Source of the DNA: Streptomyces albireticuli
Lineage (GTDB): Bacteria > Actinomycetota > Actinomycetes > Streptomycetales > Streptomycetaceae
Assembly: GCF_002192455.1 (NCBI RefSeq)
Contig: NZ_CP021744.1
Location: forward strand, 1 to 64,000
DNA length: 64,000 nucleotides
Direction of reading: 5' to 3'
The position numbers and the translations under genes are program-made. The notes below the pieces were generated by a model. It ran no database searches. It had not been told where the DNA came from and worked only from the letters and a program-made list of their open reading frames with translations. Shown piece after piece: positions 24,738 to 32,384 of the stretch (position 1 is its first letter; each line of letters starts with the position of its first letter).

Positions 24738-25643
24738 TCAGCCTGCCAGTCGGGCGAGGGCCAGCGCGTGAGCGCGGTCGAGGGAGTCGGCAGCGGCGCA
24801 AGGGATGTCCGGCTGCACACCGGTGCCCTCCCAGTTCGTGCCGGAGACGGGGTTGACGGCGCGGCCGACGGGGACGGTGACTTCCAGGTGCGGGTGCACG
24901 GTCCAGCCGTCGCACGGATGGGCGCCGCCTCGGGTGCGCTCGCCGACGACCAGGGCACGGCCGAGCTGCTGGAGGTCGTACGCCAGCTCCTCGGCGGCAG
25001 AGAAGGTGCTGTTGCTGGACAGCACGTACAACGGCTTGCTGCCGCCGAAGCGCGCGCCGGGAACGTGCGGCAGGCTCCAGGACTGCTCGCCGCGCTCGCC
25101 GCCGCGCCAGTACATGGTGTTGAGGTGGGTGCGCTCGTCGAGGAGGTAGCCGCAGACGAAGGCGACCGTGTCCGGGTCGCCGCCCCGGTTGGCGCGAAGG
25201 TCCACGATCAGCGCCTGGGCGCGGGAGGCCAGGGTGAGCGCGGCGCTCAGCGGTTCGGCGGCCCACTCCAGCGGAAAGAGCATCGGTGCCAGCTCCACCA
25301 CGGCGACCCCTCCGTCGAGCAACTGCGCCCGGGGCGCGCCGCCCAGCGAGGTGTCGAATTCCCGGCGCATGGCGTCCCGGGTGGCCGCCCCCTGCTTCGG
25401 GGGGACCGGGTCGGCGTGGTGCTTCAGTCTCAGGTGCCGGTCGCCGTTGACGGACTGGAGGTCCGCGGTGACCAGCTGGGCGAGCTCCTCGGCGTCGTCG
25501 ACGTCGTAGGCGCCCTCGGCCAGGCGTCGTCGCAGCAGGCCGGCGAGCTGCTCGGCTGTCTCGGGGAAAACGTAGTGCTCGGTCAGCAGCCGGGCCGTCT
25601 CGTCGATGACAGGGGCGGGCGCAAGGTTCGTCAGGGTCGTCAT
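24738..25643 (-). CDS. S41-family (tail-specific / IRBP-like) peptidase
   Basis: A 301-aa protein whose order matches the IRBP-type S41 peptidases. An N-terminal helical domain contains A-R-L-L-T-E-H-Y-V-F-P and D-L-Q-S-V-N-G-D-R-H-L-R. The core has A-L-I-V-D-L-R-A-N-R-G-G, and the nucleophile region is N-S-T-F-S-A-A-E-E-L with Ser215. Then come VVGERTRGGAHP and G-T-N-W-E-G-T-G-V-Q-P-D-I-P. No signal peptide, so it is probably cytosolic. Its start at 25643 is 57 bp from the divergent ArsR-like regulator, with an operator-like inverted repeat between. Likely controlled by that regulator. Confidence 0.85.
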   Translation of the reverse strand: MTTLTNLAPAPVIDETARLLTEHYVFPETAEQLAGLLRRRLAEGAYDVDDAEELAQLVTADLQSVNGDRHLRLKHHADPVPPKQGAATRDAMRREFDTSLGGAPRAQLLDGGVAVVELAPMLFPLEWAAEPLSAALTLASRAQALIVDLRANRGGDPDTVAFVCGYLLDERTHLNTMYWRGGERGEQSWSLPHVPGARFGGSKPLYVLSSNSTFSAAEELAYDLQQLGRALVVGERTRGGAHPCDGWTVHPHLEVTVPVGRAVNPVSGTNWEGTGVQPDIPCAAADSLDRAHALALARLAG

Positions 25644-25669
25644 GGCAGGGAGTAGAACACTGCCCTTGC

Positions 25670-25697
25670 GAAAGCGTCAAAGAGTTTAGACACTTTC
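25670..25697. promoter_or_regulatory. Operator-like inverted repeat between divergent genes
   Basis: GAAAGCGTC (25670-25678) and GACACTTTC (25689-25697) form a 9-bp inverted repeat with one mismatch and a 10-bp spacer. It ends four bases before the regulator start at 25701 and lies 27 bp from the protease start. The placement suggests control of both genes. Confidence 0.6.
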
Positions 25698-25700
25698 GGT

Positions 25701-26243
25701 ATGCGTGATCAGCCTTCCCACCTGCCACCGCCTGAGGATGTTCTGGAGATCGGGGCGCCTGAGCAGTTCGCGGCGCTCGCCCACCCGTTGCGCCAGCGGT
25801 TGCTCTTCGCCCTGGGCCACCGGCCCGCCACCATCAGGCAGCTCGCGGCGCAGCTCGACGCGAAGAAGGGCAACGTGGCCCACCACCTCAAAGTGCTCCG
25901 CGACGCCGGGCTGGTCCACGTCGCCGAGACCCGCCAGGTACGCGGCGGCACCGAGCAGTACTACCAGCGCACGGCCCGCCGCATGGTCGTCGCCGAACCC
26001 CAGGCGGCAGGCACCGCCGCGATGCTCGCCGCGGTCGCCCAGGAGCTGGACCGCTCCCCCGCCGAGACCCACCTGACACTGCGCCACCTGCGCCTCAGCC
26101 CCGCGAAGGCCAGAGAACTCGGCGAGACCCTCACCCGGCTGGTCGACGAGGCCGAGGAGCACGCGGAGGACCAGCCCGTGCACGGTGTGCTGGTGGCGCT
26201 CTACCAGCAGGCCCTGCCGCCCAGCACCACCGGTTCCGCCTAG
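25701..26243 (+). CDS. ArsR-like helix-turn-helix regulator
   Basis: A 180-aa protein with a winged helix-turn-helix at residues 20-85 (FAALAHPLRQRLLFALG, T-I-R-Q-L-A-A-Q-L-D, NVAHHLKVLRDAGLVHVAE). The wing carries R-G-G-T-E-Q-Y-Y-Q-R-T-A-R. The C-terminal half is helical, with no Cys metal site. It is the size and type of ArsR-like one-component regulators in Streptomyces. Divergent from the S41 peptidase gene. The start ATG at 25701 lies four bases after the inverted repeat, so autoregulation is likely. Confidence 0.85.
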   Translation: MRDQPSHLPPPEDVLEIGAPEQFAALAHPLRQRLLFALGHRPATIRQLAAQLDAKKGNVAHHLKVLRDAGLVHVAETRQVRGGTEQYYQRTARRMVVAEPQAAGTAAMLAAVAQELDRSPAETHLTLRHLRLSPAKARELGETLTRLVDEAEEHAEDQPVHGVLVALYQQALPPSTTGSA

Positions 26244-26455
26244 TGGGTCTCGGGCGGCCAGGTTCATCCCCGGTAGGCCCTGGGTGTCCACGGCGATGAG
26301 GCGTGAGCGGCCGGGCCCGCAATGCTGTTCAGGGCCGGGATGTTCGGGGCGAACGGACCCTGGGATGTGGGTGCTTGAATCGCTTCATATACAGTTATCC
26401 GCTGTTATTCCGTATCCCTACGGGTCTGTGTGATCCGAGATCTGGAGTGGTAGAC

Positions 26456-26758
26456 ATGAGCCGACGTATATCCGCGCTCGCCGCCTCCGCGGCACTGGCC
26501 GGAGGCCTCCTGTTCACGGCCGTTCCTGCGCACGCCGCGACCTCCGGCGACGCCGCAGCGGTGACGGCCCGGGCCGCGATCACCTGCAACAAGACGGAGT
26601 TGCGCAAGAAGATCAAGGACCTCACCGACCTGGCCAACAAGAACAAGCGACTCGGCAACCCCGAAATCGCCAAGAAGAAGTTCGCCGAGGCCGCGGCGAT
26701 GAAAAAGCAGCTCGCGGCGTGCATCAAGGCTGACAAAGACAGCAAGGGCCCCTTCTAA
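26456..26758 (+). CDS. Small secreted helical protein
   Basis: A 100-aa protein. The Sec signal peptide is M-S-R-R-I-S-A-L-A-A-S with cleavage after A-H-A (about residue 28). The mature part is lysine-rich and all-helical: C-N-K-T-E-L-R-K-K-I-K-D-L-T-D-L-A-N-K, then I-A-K-K-K-F-A-E-A-A-A-M-K-K-Q-L-A-A-C. The two Cys could link the ends of a helical hairpin. Predicted coiled coil; no enzyme motif. The start ATG at 26456 has GGAG upstream. It is followed by a strong terminator, so it is monocistronic. Function unknown. Confidence 0.8.
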   Translation: MSRRISALAASAALAGGLLFTAVPAHAATSGDAAAVTARAAITCNKTELRKKIKDLTDLANKNKRLGNPEIAKKKFAEAAAMKKQLAACIKADKDSKGPF

Positions 26759-26819
26759 GCGGTTCACCAACCGATCCGGGACTGCCCTGTAGAGAGCGTC
26801 GGATCGGGACCAGCGAACG

Positions 26820-26861
26820 GAAGGTCCCGTCCGGCAATCCCCTTGCCGGACCGGGACCTTC
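26820..26861 (+). terminator. Strong intrinsic terminator
   Basis: A long hairpin with arms GAAGGTCCCGTCCGGCAA and TTGCCGGACCGGGACCTTC, one bulged base, and a five-base loop, about 60 bp after the 26456 gene. Confidence 0.8.
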
Positions 26862-27052
26862 GGCCGGCCTGGTACTCCGATCATCAGTCGTCGCCTTGGC
26901 CGGCCGCCGGCCCCGGTGCCGGGCGCCAGGGTGGGGCCCGGCATGAGCCGGGGGCGCCCACTGGGCAAGGTCGGCCCTGTGCGCGGCCTGCACGGCATCG
27001 ACGGTTTTATCGGTAAGGGTGGCCGGCGTCCCCCCGGTCAACAGGGCCCAGG

Positions 27053-27367
27053 TCAGCGGAAAAGAGAGTCTCCCCTTGAGGGGGATTGGGGTGGTGGGAG
27101 ATCGGGGCGGCAGACCTCACAGGCTCCGAGTCGGGCCTGGACGTCGGTGCGTGGGACGGACTCGGCGTCATGTGTGTCGTGTCCCTTCCACCGCGCGTAC
27201 CGCTGTCCGTCCCGAAGCCCCTCGCAGTTCGGTGTCCGGTGGTAAACGCTCCCTCCCTTGGTGACGTACACCCTTCGGGGAAGGTTGGAACGCATCATTC
27301 GACAGGGGTCGCACTGGGAGGTTGGGAGACACATGACTTCGCAGTATTCGTCAGCCATAGCAACCAT
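27053..27367 (-). CDS. Small Cys-rich (zinc-ribbon-like) protein
   Basis: A 104-aa protein from ATG 27367 with AAAGG eight bases upstream. The N-terminus has clustered Cys (E-Y-C-E-V-M-C, then S-Q-C-D-P-C). The core reads V-Y-V-T-K-G-G-S-V-Y-H-R-T-P-N-C, then A-R-L-G-A-C-E-V-C-R-P. The pattern Y-H-x(4)-C ... A-C-x-x-C resembles the Ada-type or DNA-binding zinc ribbons of short phage and actinobacterial proteins. Probably cytosolic. A second ATG at 27358 is possible. Nearest neighbours give no operon. Confidence 0.6.
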   Translation of the reverse strand: MVAMADEYCEVMCLPTSQCDPCRMMRSNLPRRVYVTKGGSVYHRTPNCEGLRDGQRYARWKGHDTHDAESVPRTDVQARLGACEVCRPDLPPPQSPSRGDSLFR

Positions 27368-27636
27368 TGTCGCGCCTTTGGCTTGTCACGACCATGCTCT
27401 TCCGGGCCAGCGATCGTCGAGAAAACGACTTGGCAGGATGGTTTCTGACTACCCGATAACTGGCGGCGAGCGCAGCTCGTTGACGTGGGTCTGAAGAGCT
27501 GGAGCGAGCTTCCTCAGGACACCGTCCGTAACTCAACCGTCCCTATTCGTATTCCGCTAAAGGAAGGCGGAGTATCGGTGATCCAGCTCGAGAGCATCAG
27601 ATTGATCCCCTGGTACCCGAGGGGCGGCTGCCCTGC

Positions 27637-27990
27637 CACACCTTCTCCCCCTCGGTCGAGCCCGGCGGCCGGCCGGTCGGCATCCCGGCGCCGTCCGAGC
27701 ACGGCCCGCAGGGTGCGAACACCCACTGCCTGGTCTACCGCACCCCGTCGAGGCCGGACGCCGAGGGCTTCGGCAGCCCGCGCGTCCGGGCCGGCACGCT
27801 CGCGGACGTCAAGGCTCTGTACGACCACCCCGAGGAAGGCTGCTGGAGTCCGTCCGGCCTCTGGGCCCAGGAGCGGTCCTGGGCCCTCTGCACGGACTCG
27901 ACCTGTGGGCCACCAAGGTCGCGGGCCCCGTCCCGCTCGTCGAGGCCCTACGACTGCCCTGGGCACTCCGATCCCGCGGCTCTCCTCACC
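27637..27990 (+). pseudogene. Frameshifted conserved hypothetical gene
   Basis: A coherent frame reads T-F-S-P-S-V-E-P-G-G-R-P-V-G-I-P, HCLVYRTPSRPDAEGFGSPR, A-D-V-K-A-L-Y-D-H-P-E-E-G-C-W-S-P and R-S-W-A-L-C-T-D near 27900. The text then continues sensibly only in another frame (D-L-W-A-T-K-V-A-G-P-V-P-L-V-E-A-L-R). No start codon with a ribosome site is visible. Remnant of a Streptomyces hypothetical protein. Confidence 0.5.
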
Positions 27991-28567
27991 GCCGGCCCGA
28001 CCGCTCGTCAGCAGGCCGAAGGGCCGACGGCCTCCCTCACACCTCACAGCCGCACAGCGCGCCTCGTCCATCTGGGAGAACAGGGTGTGTGGCACACAGC
28101 GTCAGCAGCCGGGCGGCAACGGCCACATGACGGTGCCGTGCAGGGTGGGCGCGGCGTCCCAGCGGCCCGGATCCGGAGGAGGCCACGCTTCGCCTCCCTC
28201 GCGGCCCGGTCCGGGAGCTTCACCCGTTTCGAGGAACCGGCGGCCGGCTACCCGTCACGGCGGTGGGGCGTGTCCTCACGACCGGCCTGGCGTACAGCCG
28301 CCCCACCCCTCACAAGGTGGGAACCAATCCGCGGCGCGTTGGGCAGACATCAAGTGAAAGCGGAAATTCCGTCTTCGTTGATCCTGAGCCGGCCTGAAGT
28401 GCCCGAGGGTTGAGGGCTGCACCGGGAGATCATCCGGGGGCGCGATATTTCGGCGGTGTCCTTCAGATGGCAGGAAATGCCCTCCCGCGCTGACATGTCT
28501 GATGACAGGCTGCCTGAGGTCGGATTCTGGAATTTCCCGGAGTTCGTGTCGGAAAGGGGAAGGTTCT
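27991..28567. other. Intergenic region
   Basis: 577 bp without a supported gene. It includes the promoter and 5' leader of the inhibitor-like gene at 28568; the ribosome site is the purine-rich GGAAAGGGGAAGG. No SARP-type array was found here. Confidence 0.35.
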
Positions 28568-28948
28568 ATGCGTCGTGCCATTCCGTTCGCCGTGGCGTCG
28601 GTGATCGCTCTCAGCACCGCTCTCATCGCGCCCAGCGCGGTCGCCGCCCCCGGCGGAGAGTCCTCCGCACTGGGCTATCCATGCTCGCCTGGAAATTTCT
28701 GCATCTTCTCCGACTGGAACGGCGGCGGGGAGAAGTGTGAGTGGTCCGTGAGCAAGAAGGCCAACACCGCGGACGACTGCGGGTTCATTCAAAAAGGATG
28801 GAACGTCCGTTCCGTGCGGAACAACTCCGGTCACCGCGTGCAGTACTACACGCAGACCAACTACAAGGCGCGGGTGGGCTCCACCCCGAACGGTGGGGAG
28901 GGAAACCTCCAGGGGAGCTACCAGATTCGCTCCTTCAAGCCGCAGTAA
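28568..28948 (+). CDS. Secreted peptidase-inhibitor family I36-like protein
   Basis: A 126-aa exported protein with a signal peptide starting M-R-R-A-I-P-F-A-V and cleavage after S-A-V-A-A (about residue 27). The mature part has the gamma-crystallin-like pattern of family I36 metalloprotease inhibitors such as SMPI: C-S-P-G-N-F-C-I-F-S-D-W-N-G-G-G-E-K-C-E-W, then D-D-C-G-F-I, then V-R-S-V-R-N-N-S-G-H-R-V-Q-Y-Y and a final G-S-Y-Q-I-R-S-F. Four Cys allow two disulfides. Streptomyces use such proteins outside the cell to restrain proteases. Start ATG 28568 with a purine-rich leader. Inhibitory activity is inferred. Confidence 0.85.
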   Translation: MRRAIPFAVASVIALSTALIAPSAVAAPGGESSALGYPCSPGNFCIFSDWNGGGEKCEWSVSKKANTADDCGFIQKGWNVRSVRNNSGHRVQYYTQTNYKARVGSTPNGGEGNLQGSYQIRSFKPQ

Positions 28949-29282
28949 CCACGGCCCGAGTACTCCGCCGAGGCCAGTAGCGCGAGAAAGGATGCCCTGC
29001 CCGGTATCCGGATGCTGCTGGTGAATCCGGGCCTGCGTGACGACGGTCTGTGCGGGCCCGTTGGGGTCGGTGCAGACCGTCGTCGTGTTCAGGGGTGGGC
29101 CAGGCGGCCGCCGGTGGCTCCGTGGCCACGCCTCGCCGTTCCCGACCTACCCGCGCCCCCCCGGCGGGCCCTTGGACCGGGTTCTGCCGGCCACCCTTTG
29201 GTGGGTTAGGTCGGGGGTTTCCGGGGGTTCGGCGCGGCCTGGTGTCGCGGCCGGCCGTGCTGATTCAGCGAGGGGGTACCTC
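28949..29282. other. Intergenic region upstream of sulfotransferase
   Basis: 334 bp; no supported gene. GAGGGGG at 29270-29276 is the ribosome site of the next gene. Confidence 0.35.
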
Positions 29283-30017
29283 ATGCCCGGTTCCGAACAG
29301 TCCGCGGGAATACTGGCGCTGTGGAGTGCGCCGCGTTGCCGGTCCACTGCTTTCTTCCGCATGATGATCGAGCGCGGTGACTTCACCACCGTGCACGAAC
29401 CCTTTGCTTATCTGACCGAATTCGGATTCTCCGAAGTGGGCGGCGTGCGGGCCACGGAGGAGCGGGGAGTACTCGACGCGCTGCGCGGTCTCGCCGGGCG
29501 CGGCCCCGTCTTCTTCAAGAACACCATGGACGAGCGCTACCCCGGGGTTCTGGCCGACGCGGGCTTCCTGGCCCGGGATGCCCGGCACGTGTTCCTGATC
29601 CGGCATCCGCGCGAGACGATCGCCTCGTATTACGCGATCGATCCCGGGGTGAAACTGCGCCGGATAGGCTTCGAGACGGAGTACGAGCTGTTCGAGGCGG
29701 TACGGCGGCAGACCGGTGAGCCGCCTCTGGTCATCGACGCCCACGACCTCATGGCCGACCCGGAAGGAATCATTCGGGCCTTCTGTCTCCGGGTGGGCAT
29801 CGACTTCAGGCCCAAGGCTCTGGCGTGGCGGCCGGAGTCGCGCGGTGAGTGGCAGCCCTCGCGGGAGTGGCACCACGATGTGGACGCCAGCAGCGGCTTC
29901 CGCGCCCCGGAGAAGGACGAGTACGTGGACGTGGAAGGGCACCCGGTCCTCAGCGGTTACCTCGCGTACCACCTGCCGTACTACAACGCACTGCGCACCT
30001 GGCGCGTCCGGCTGTAG
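29283..30017 (+). CDS. Sulfotransferase-family protein
   Basis: A 244-aa cytosolic protein. The PAPS 5'-phosphosulfate loop is the variant S-A-P-R-C-R-S-T-A-F-F (Arg18 to Thr22), and the 3'-phosphate site is F-L-I-R-H-P-R-E-T-I-A-S-Y-Y (Arg107 and following), as in the Sulfotransfer family. A late aromatic stretch Y-L-A-Y-H-L-P-Y-Y may line the substrate pocket. In the typical loop the second Cys position is Gly/Ser, so activity is likely but unproven. The start ATG at 29283 has GAGGGGG seven bases upstream. Convergent with an MFS gene. The acceptor is unknown. Confidence 0.8.
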   Translation: MPGSEQSAGILALWSAPRCRSTAFFRMMIERGDFTTVHEPFAYLTEFGFSEVGGVRATEERGVLDALRGLAGRGPVFFKNTMDERYPGVLADAGFLARDARHVFLIRHPRETIASYYAIDPGVKLRRIGFETEYELFEAVRRQTGEPPLVIDAHDLMADPEGIIRAFCLRVGIDFRPKALAWRPESRGEWQPSREWHHDVDASSGFRAPEKDEYVDVEGHPVLSGYLAYHLPYYNALRTWRVRL

Positions 30018-30144
30018 GAGCGCCGACAGCAGGTGGTTCAGCTCGACGGGTGGAAGGGGCGTCGAGGCCGACGAACAGCGCCCCGGGGAGCCGGGCCTGA
30101 GGCCTGCCCGGCGGAACGGGCGGCTGGCCCGCCGGGCGCGCGCC

Positions 30145-31368
30145 CTAGTCCGGTGGCTCGGCGCCGTCCCGTGCCGTCGTCTGCGCCTCAGGCGTGCTGA
30201 ACCGCCGGTCGCCCGCGCCGGCCACCGTGATCGTCAATGCCGCGACGCACGCGCCCGTCAGAAAGATCATGGGGTAGTCGCCGCGCTCGGCCGGACCGGC
30301 GGCGAGGATGGGTGTCACGCCTCCGCCGACGAACATGCCGGTGGCGTACAACGCCACCGCTGTTCCCCGGGCTTCCGGTACGACCGCTGTCGCCCAGGAA
30401 GCGAGGGAGACGTTGTTGAAGATCCAGCCGCCGCCGAGCAGGACGGCCGCGATCACGACGGTGACAAGGTGAGGGCCGGTCGCGGCGATGAGCAGGGAAG
30501 CGGTGGCGAAGACGCCGCCGAACGCGATCAGGATCCAGCGGGGCACAGGGCGGCGGGAGAGGCCGTTGTACACGGGGGCCCAGGCCAGGCCCGCGAGACC
30601 GAAGACGGCTGTGATCAGGCCCGCCACAGATGCCGAACTGCCATGTCGCTGGAGCATGGAGGGCAGAAAGGTCACACAGCCGACGATGACGCAGCCCATC
30701 AGGAAGCCTACGGCGATCACCAGCAGAGCCCAGCGGGAGCGCAGTACCGTCGCGATCTGGCGTGCGGGGTTCGCGGACGGGGCGTGACCGGATTCGGGCA
30801 GCCGGAGCAGCAGGAGAAACAGCACGGCCGCGGCGGCCATGGGCAGGGCGAAGGCGAGCCGCCAGTCGGCCAGGCCCGCGAGGACGCCGCCGAGCGCGAT
30901 TCCGGCGGCGGTGCCGGCGCCTCCCGCCGCGTAGAACGGTGACAGCACCTGCTTGACGGCAGCGGGGGCGACCGTATCGCCGACGTAGGTGACCACCGTG
31001 GGGTTCACACCGCCGTAACAGGCGCCCGTGACGCAGCGCGCTACCAGCAGGACTGCCGGCGAGGGGGCCATGACGGACACGGCTCCGCCGATGGCCGAGC
31101 CCACCAGCGCGGCCCGCAGGACGCACACCCGGCCGAACCGGTCCGAGAGCATTCCCCAGACGGGCTGCAGGCAGCCGTAGGCGAGGAAATAGCCGCTGGC
31201 CACGGCGACGGCCTCGGAGAGCCGGGCGTGAAAACTTGCGGCGATGGCGAAAAGCATCGGGGTGACGACGAACCTGTCAAAGGCAGACCAGAAAGCAGCC
31301 GTTACGAGCGGGAATGGCATTCGCTCACGCTCACGCCGAGACGTAACCCTCTGACCGGTTTGCGTCAT
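30145..31368 (-). CDS. MFS permease (12-TM)
   Basis: A 407-aa membrane protein with twelve hydrophobic segments. Motif A is present after helix 2 as G-M-L-S-D-R-F-G-R-V, and a central charged loop (E-S-G-H-A-P-S-A-N-P-A-R-Q) separates the halves. Size and motif fit a proton-coupled exporter or sugar/metabolite permease. The first start, ATG 31368, lacks a good ribosome site, and the internal ATG at 31320 (M-P-F-P-L-V-T) is a possible alternative. It is transcribed toward the sulfotransferase; no operon partner. Confidence 0.85.
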   Translation of the reverse strand: MTQTGQRVTSRRERERMPFPLVTAAFWSAFDRFVVTPMLFAIAASFHARLSEAVAVASGYFLAYGCLQPVWGMLSDRFGRVCVLRAALVGSAIGGAVSVMAPSPAVLLVARCVTGACYGGVNPTVVTYVGDTVAPAAVKQVLSPFYAAGGAGTAAGIALGGVLAGLADWRLAFALPMAAAAVLFLLLLRLPESGHAPSANPARQIATVLRSRWALLVIAVGFLMGCVIVGCVTFLPSMLQRHGSSASVAGLITAVFGLAGLAWAPVYNGLSRRPVPRWILIAFGGVFATASLLIAATGPHLVTVVIAAVLLGGGWIFNNVSLASWATAVVPEARGTAVALYATGMFVGGGVTPILAAGPAERGDYPMIFLTGACVAALTITVAGAGDRRFSTPEAQTTARDGAEPPD

Positions 31369-31625
31369 TTTTTTACCGTAACCCAGTTCAACCGGGAACT
31401 CATCTCCGCCCTATGACGCCACTCCGGGCACCCTGCGGGAGGCGCCCCAGCGGCCAGGCCCTCGTGGTCCTGGACGTCACCACCGCCGGCGTGGCCGCCG
31501 CTCCTCCGGCACGCCGCCCGGCCCTTCTCCAGATGCGCGGGCGGCGTGGCGAGGGCTCGGCCAGGCCGGCCGGGCGCCGGGGCGCGAGCGCGACCCGCAG
31601 GGCGGCCCCGGCGGTCCCGCCGGCC

Positions 31626-31665
31626 CCCGTGCTCCCGTGCTCCCGTGCCCCCGTGCCCCCGTGCC
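31626..31665. repeat. Five tandem 8-bp units
   Basis: CCCGTGCT occurs twice, then CCCGTGCC three times, without spacing, just beyond the exported-protein terminator. A low-complexity slippage repeat; no function implied. Confidence 0.7.
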
Positions 31666-31699
31666 CCCGGACACCGGGCCGGAGCCCGGCTGCTACGGC

Positions 31700-31732
31700 G
31701 GTGAGGCAGCCGCCAGGAGAGGCTGCCTCACC
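31700..31732 (-). terminator. Intrinsic terminator
   Basis: A 12-bp stem GGTGAGGCAGCC / GGCTGCCTCACC with a 9-nt loop, 6 bp after the stop of the exported-protein gene at 31738. Confidence 0.8.
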
Positions 31733-31737
31733 GTCCC

Positions 31738-32217
31738 TCAGACGACCTTGCCGTTGCTCACCCTGAATTCGCTGCCGAGCAGGTTGCAGTCCACGAGCTT
31801 CTTCTTCTTGCTCTCGTAGGTGCATGTCTTCACCCAGAGCGTGCTGTCCTCGTAGAAATTCTTGTCGCAGTAGGACCAGGTACCGGCGCCGTGGCTGTTC
31901 ACGCAGATCCCCGAGCGGTATTCCTTCCCGTTTCGGTAGTTCGCCCATACCATCGCGACGGAATGCCCGTCTTCCAGTCCGTCCATGACCCAGAACTTGT
32001 CGCCCTTGGACTGGAAGGCGCCGAGCCCGCCGTTGTGTCCCATCGTGCCGGAGCCCTGCCACCACCACCCGTCGCTGGTGTAGCGGGGGTCGACTGTCGT
32101 GAACGTGGCCGAGTCCCTTTCGTAGTCGGCCGCCGCGGCCGGAGAGGCGAATGTCACTCCGAGCGCCAGGCTGAAGATTGCCGCACCGATGGCGCCGGTT
32201 ACGTTGCGTACCTTCAT
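31738..32217 (-). CDS. Small secreted protein downstream of a SARP gene
   Basis: A 159-aa exported protein. The signal peptide is M-K-V-R-N-V-T-G-A with a hydrophobic core, cleaved near S-P-A-A-A-A (about residue 29). The mature part is Trp/Tyr/Gly-rich (Y-T-S-D-G-W-W-W-Q-G-S-G), with D-K-F-W-V-M-D-G-L-E-D-G-H-S-V and C-V-N-S-H-G-A-G-T-W-S-Y-C-D-K-N-F, then K-T-C-T-Y-E-S-K-K-K-K-L-V-D-C. Four Cys. It is a distant paralog of the 20001-20411 protein. The start ATG at 32217 has GGGGGAG five bases upstream. The intact SARP gene (ending at 32381), the 11-bp repeat array and a hairpin lie immediately upstream. Confidence 0.8.
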   Translation of the reverse strand: MKVRNVTGAIGAAIFSLALGVTFASPAAAADYERDSATFTTVDPRYTSDGWWWQGSGTMGHNGGLGAFQSKGDKFWVMDGLEDGHSVAMVWANYRNGKEYRSGICVNSHGAGTWSYCDKNFYEDSTLWVKTCTYESKKKKLVDCNLLGSEFRVSNGKVV

Positions 32218-32275
32218 GGACTCCCCCAGATCTTGGCCCTTCAGGGCCTTCCCGTGTTTTCTGCGCCAGGCTGCT

Positions 32276-32315
32276 TTCACCGCCCTGACATACGGTCATG
32301 GGTCAGGGCGGTGAA
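32276..32315 (-). terminator. 14-bp perfect hairpin between SARP gene and secreted-protein gene
   Basis: Arms TTCACCGCCCTGAC and GTCAGGGCGGTGAA around a 12-nt loop, 66 bp after the regulator stop and 59 bp before the small-protein start. It can end the regulator transcript. If the repeat array at 32348 drives the small gene, the hairpin would sit in that gene's 5' leader and could attenuate it. Confidence 0.65.
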
Positions 32316-32347
32316 GACCGGCGATGCGAACCCGACGAGAGCGTGCC

Positions 32348-32384
32348 GTCAGTGGGTTTCAGAGCGGCTTCAGGGCGGCTTCAG
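32348..32384 (-). promoter_or_regulatory. SARP-type 11-bp repeat array over the regulator stop codon
   Basis: Minus-strand CTGAA heptamers start 11 bp apart (plus-strand TTCAG at 32358, 32369, 32380) with a further GTCAG at 32348. The regulator stop codon (32381-32383) is inside the array. Sequence and placement match the 20-kb locus, including the conserved TGACGGCACGCTCT flank. Proposed target: the exported-protein gene at 32217. Confidence 0.55.

Larger units (their letters stand above)
31369..31737. other. Intergenic region with short tandem repeats and terminator
   Basis: 369 bp. It contains five 8-bp tandem units at 31626-31665 and the terminator at 31700-31732. An A+T-rich patch at 31366-31380 probably belongs to the MFS promoter. 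Confidence 0.4.

Noticed and set aside
28266..28275. Third IS5-type end GGGCGTGTCC
   Set aside because: Only a 10-base match, not flanked by TA and without transposase sequence; plausible by chance in this base composition.
31626..31665. CRISPR array
   Set aside because: Units are 8 bp with no spacers; simple slippage repeat. No CRISPR array or cas gene was seen anywhere in the window.
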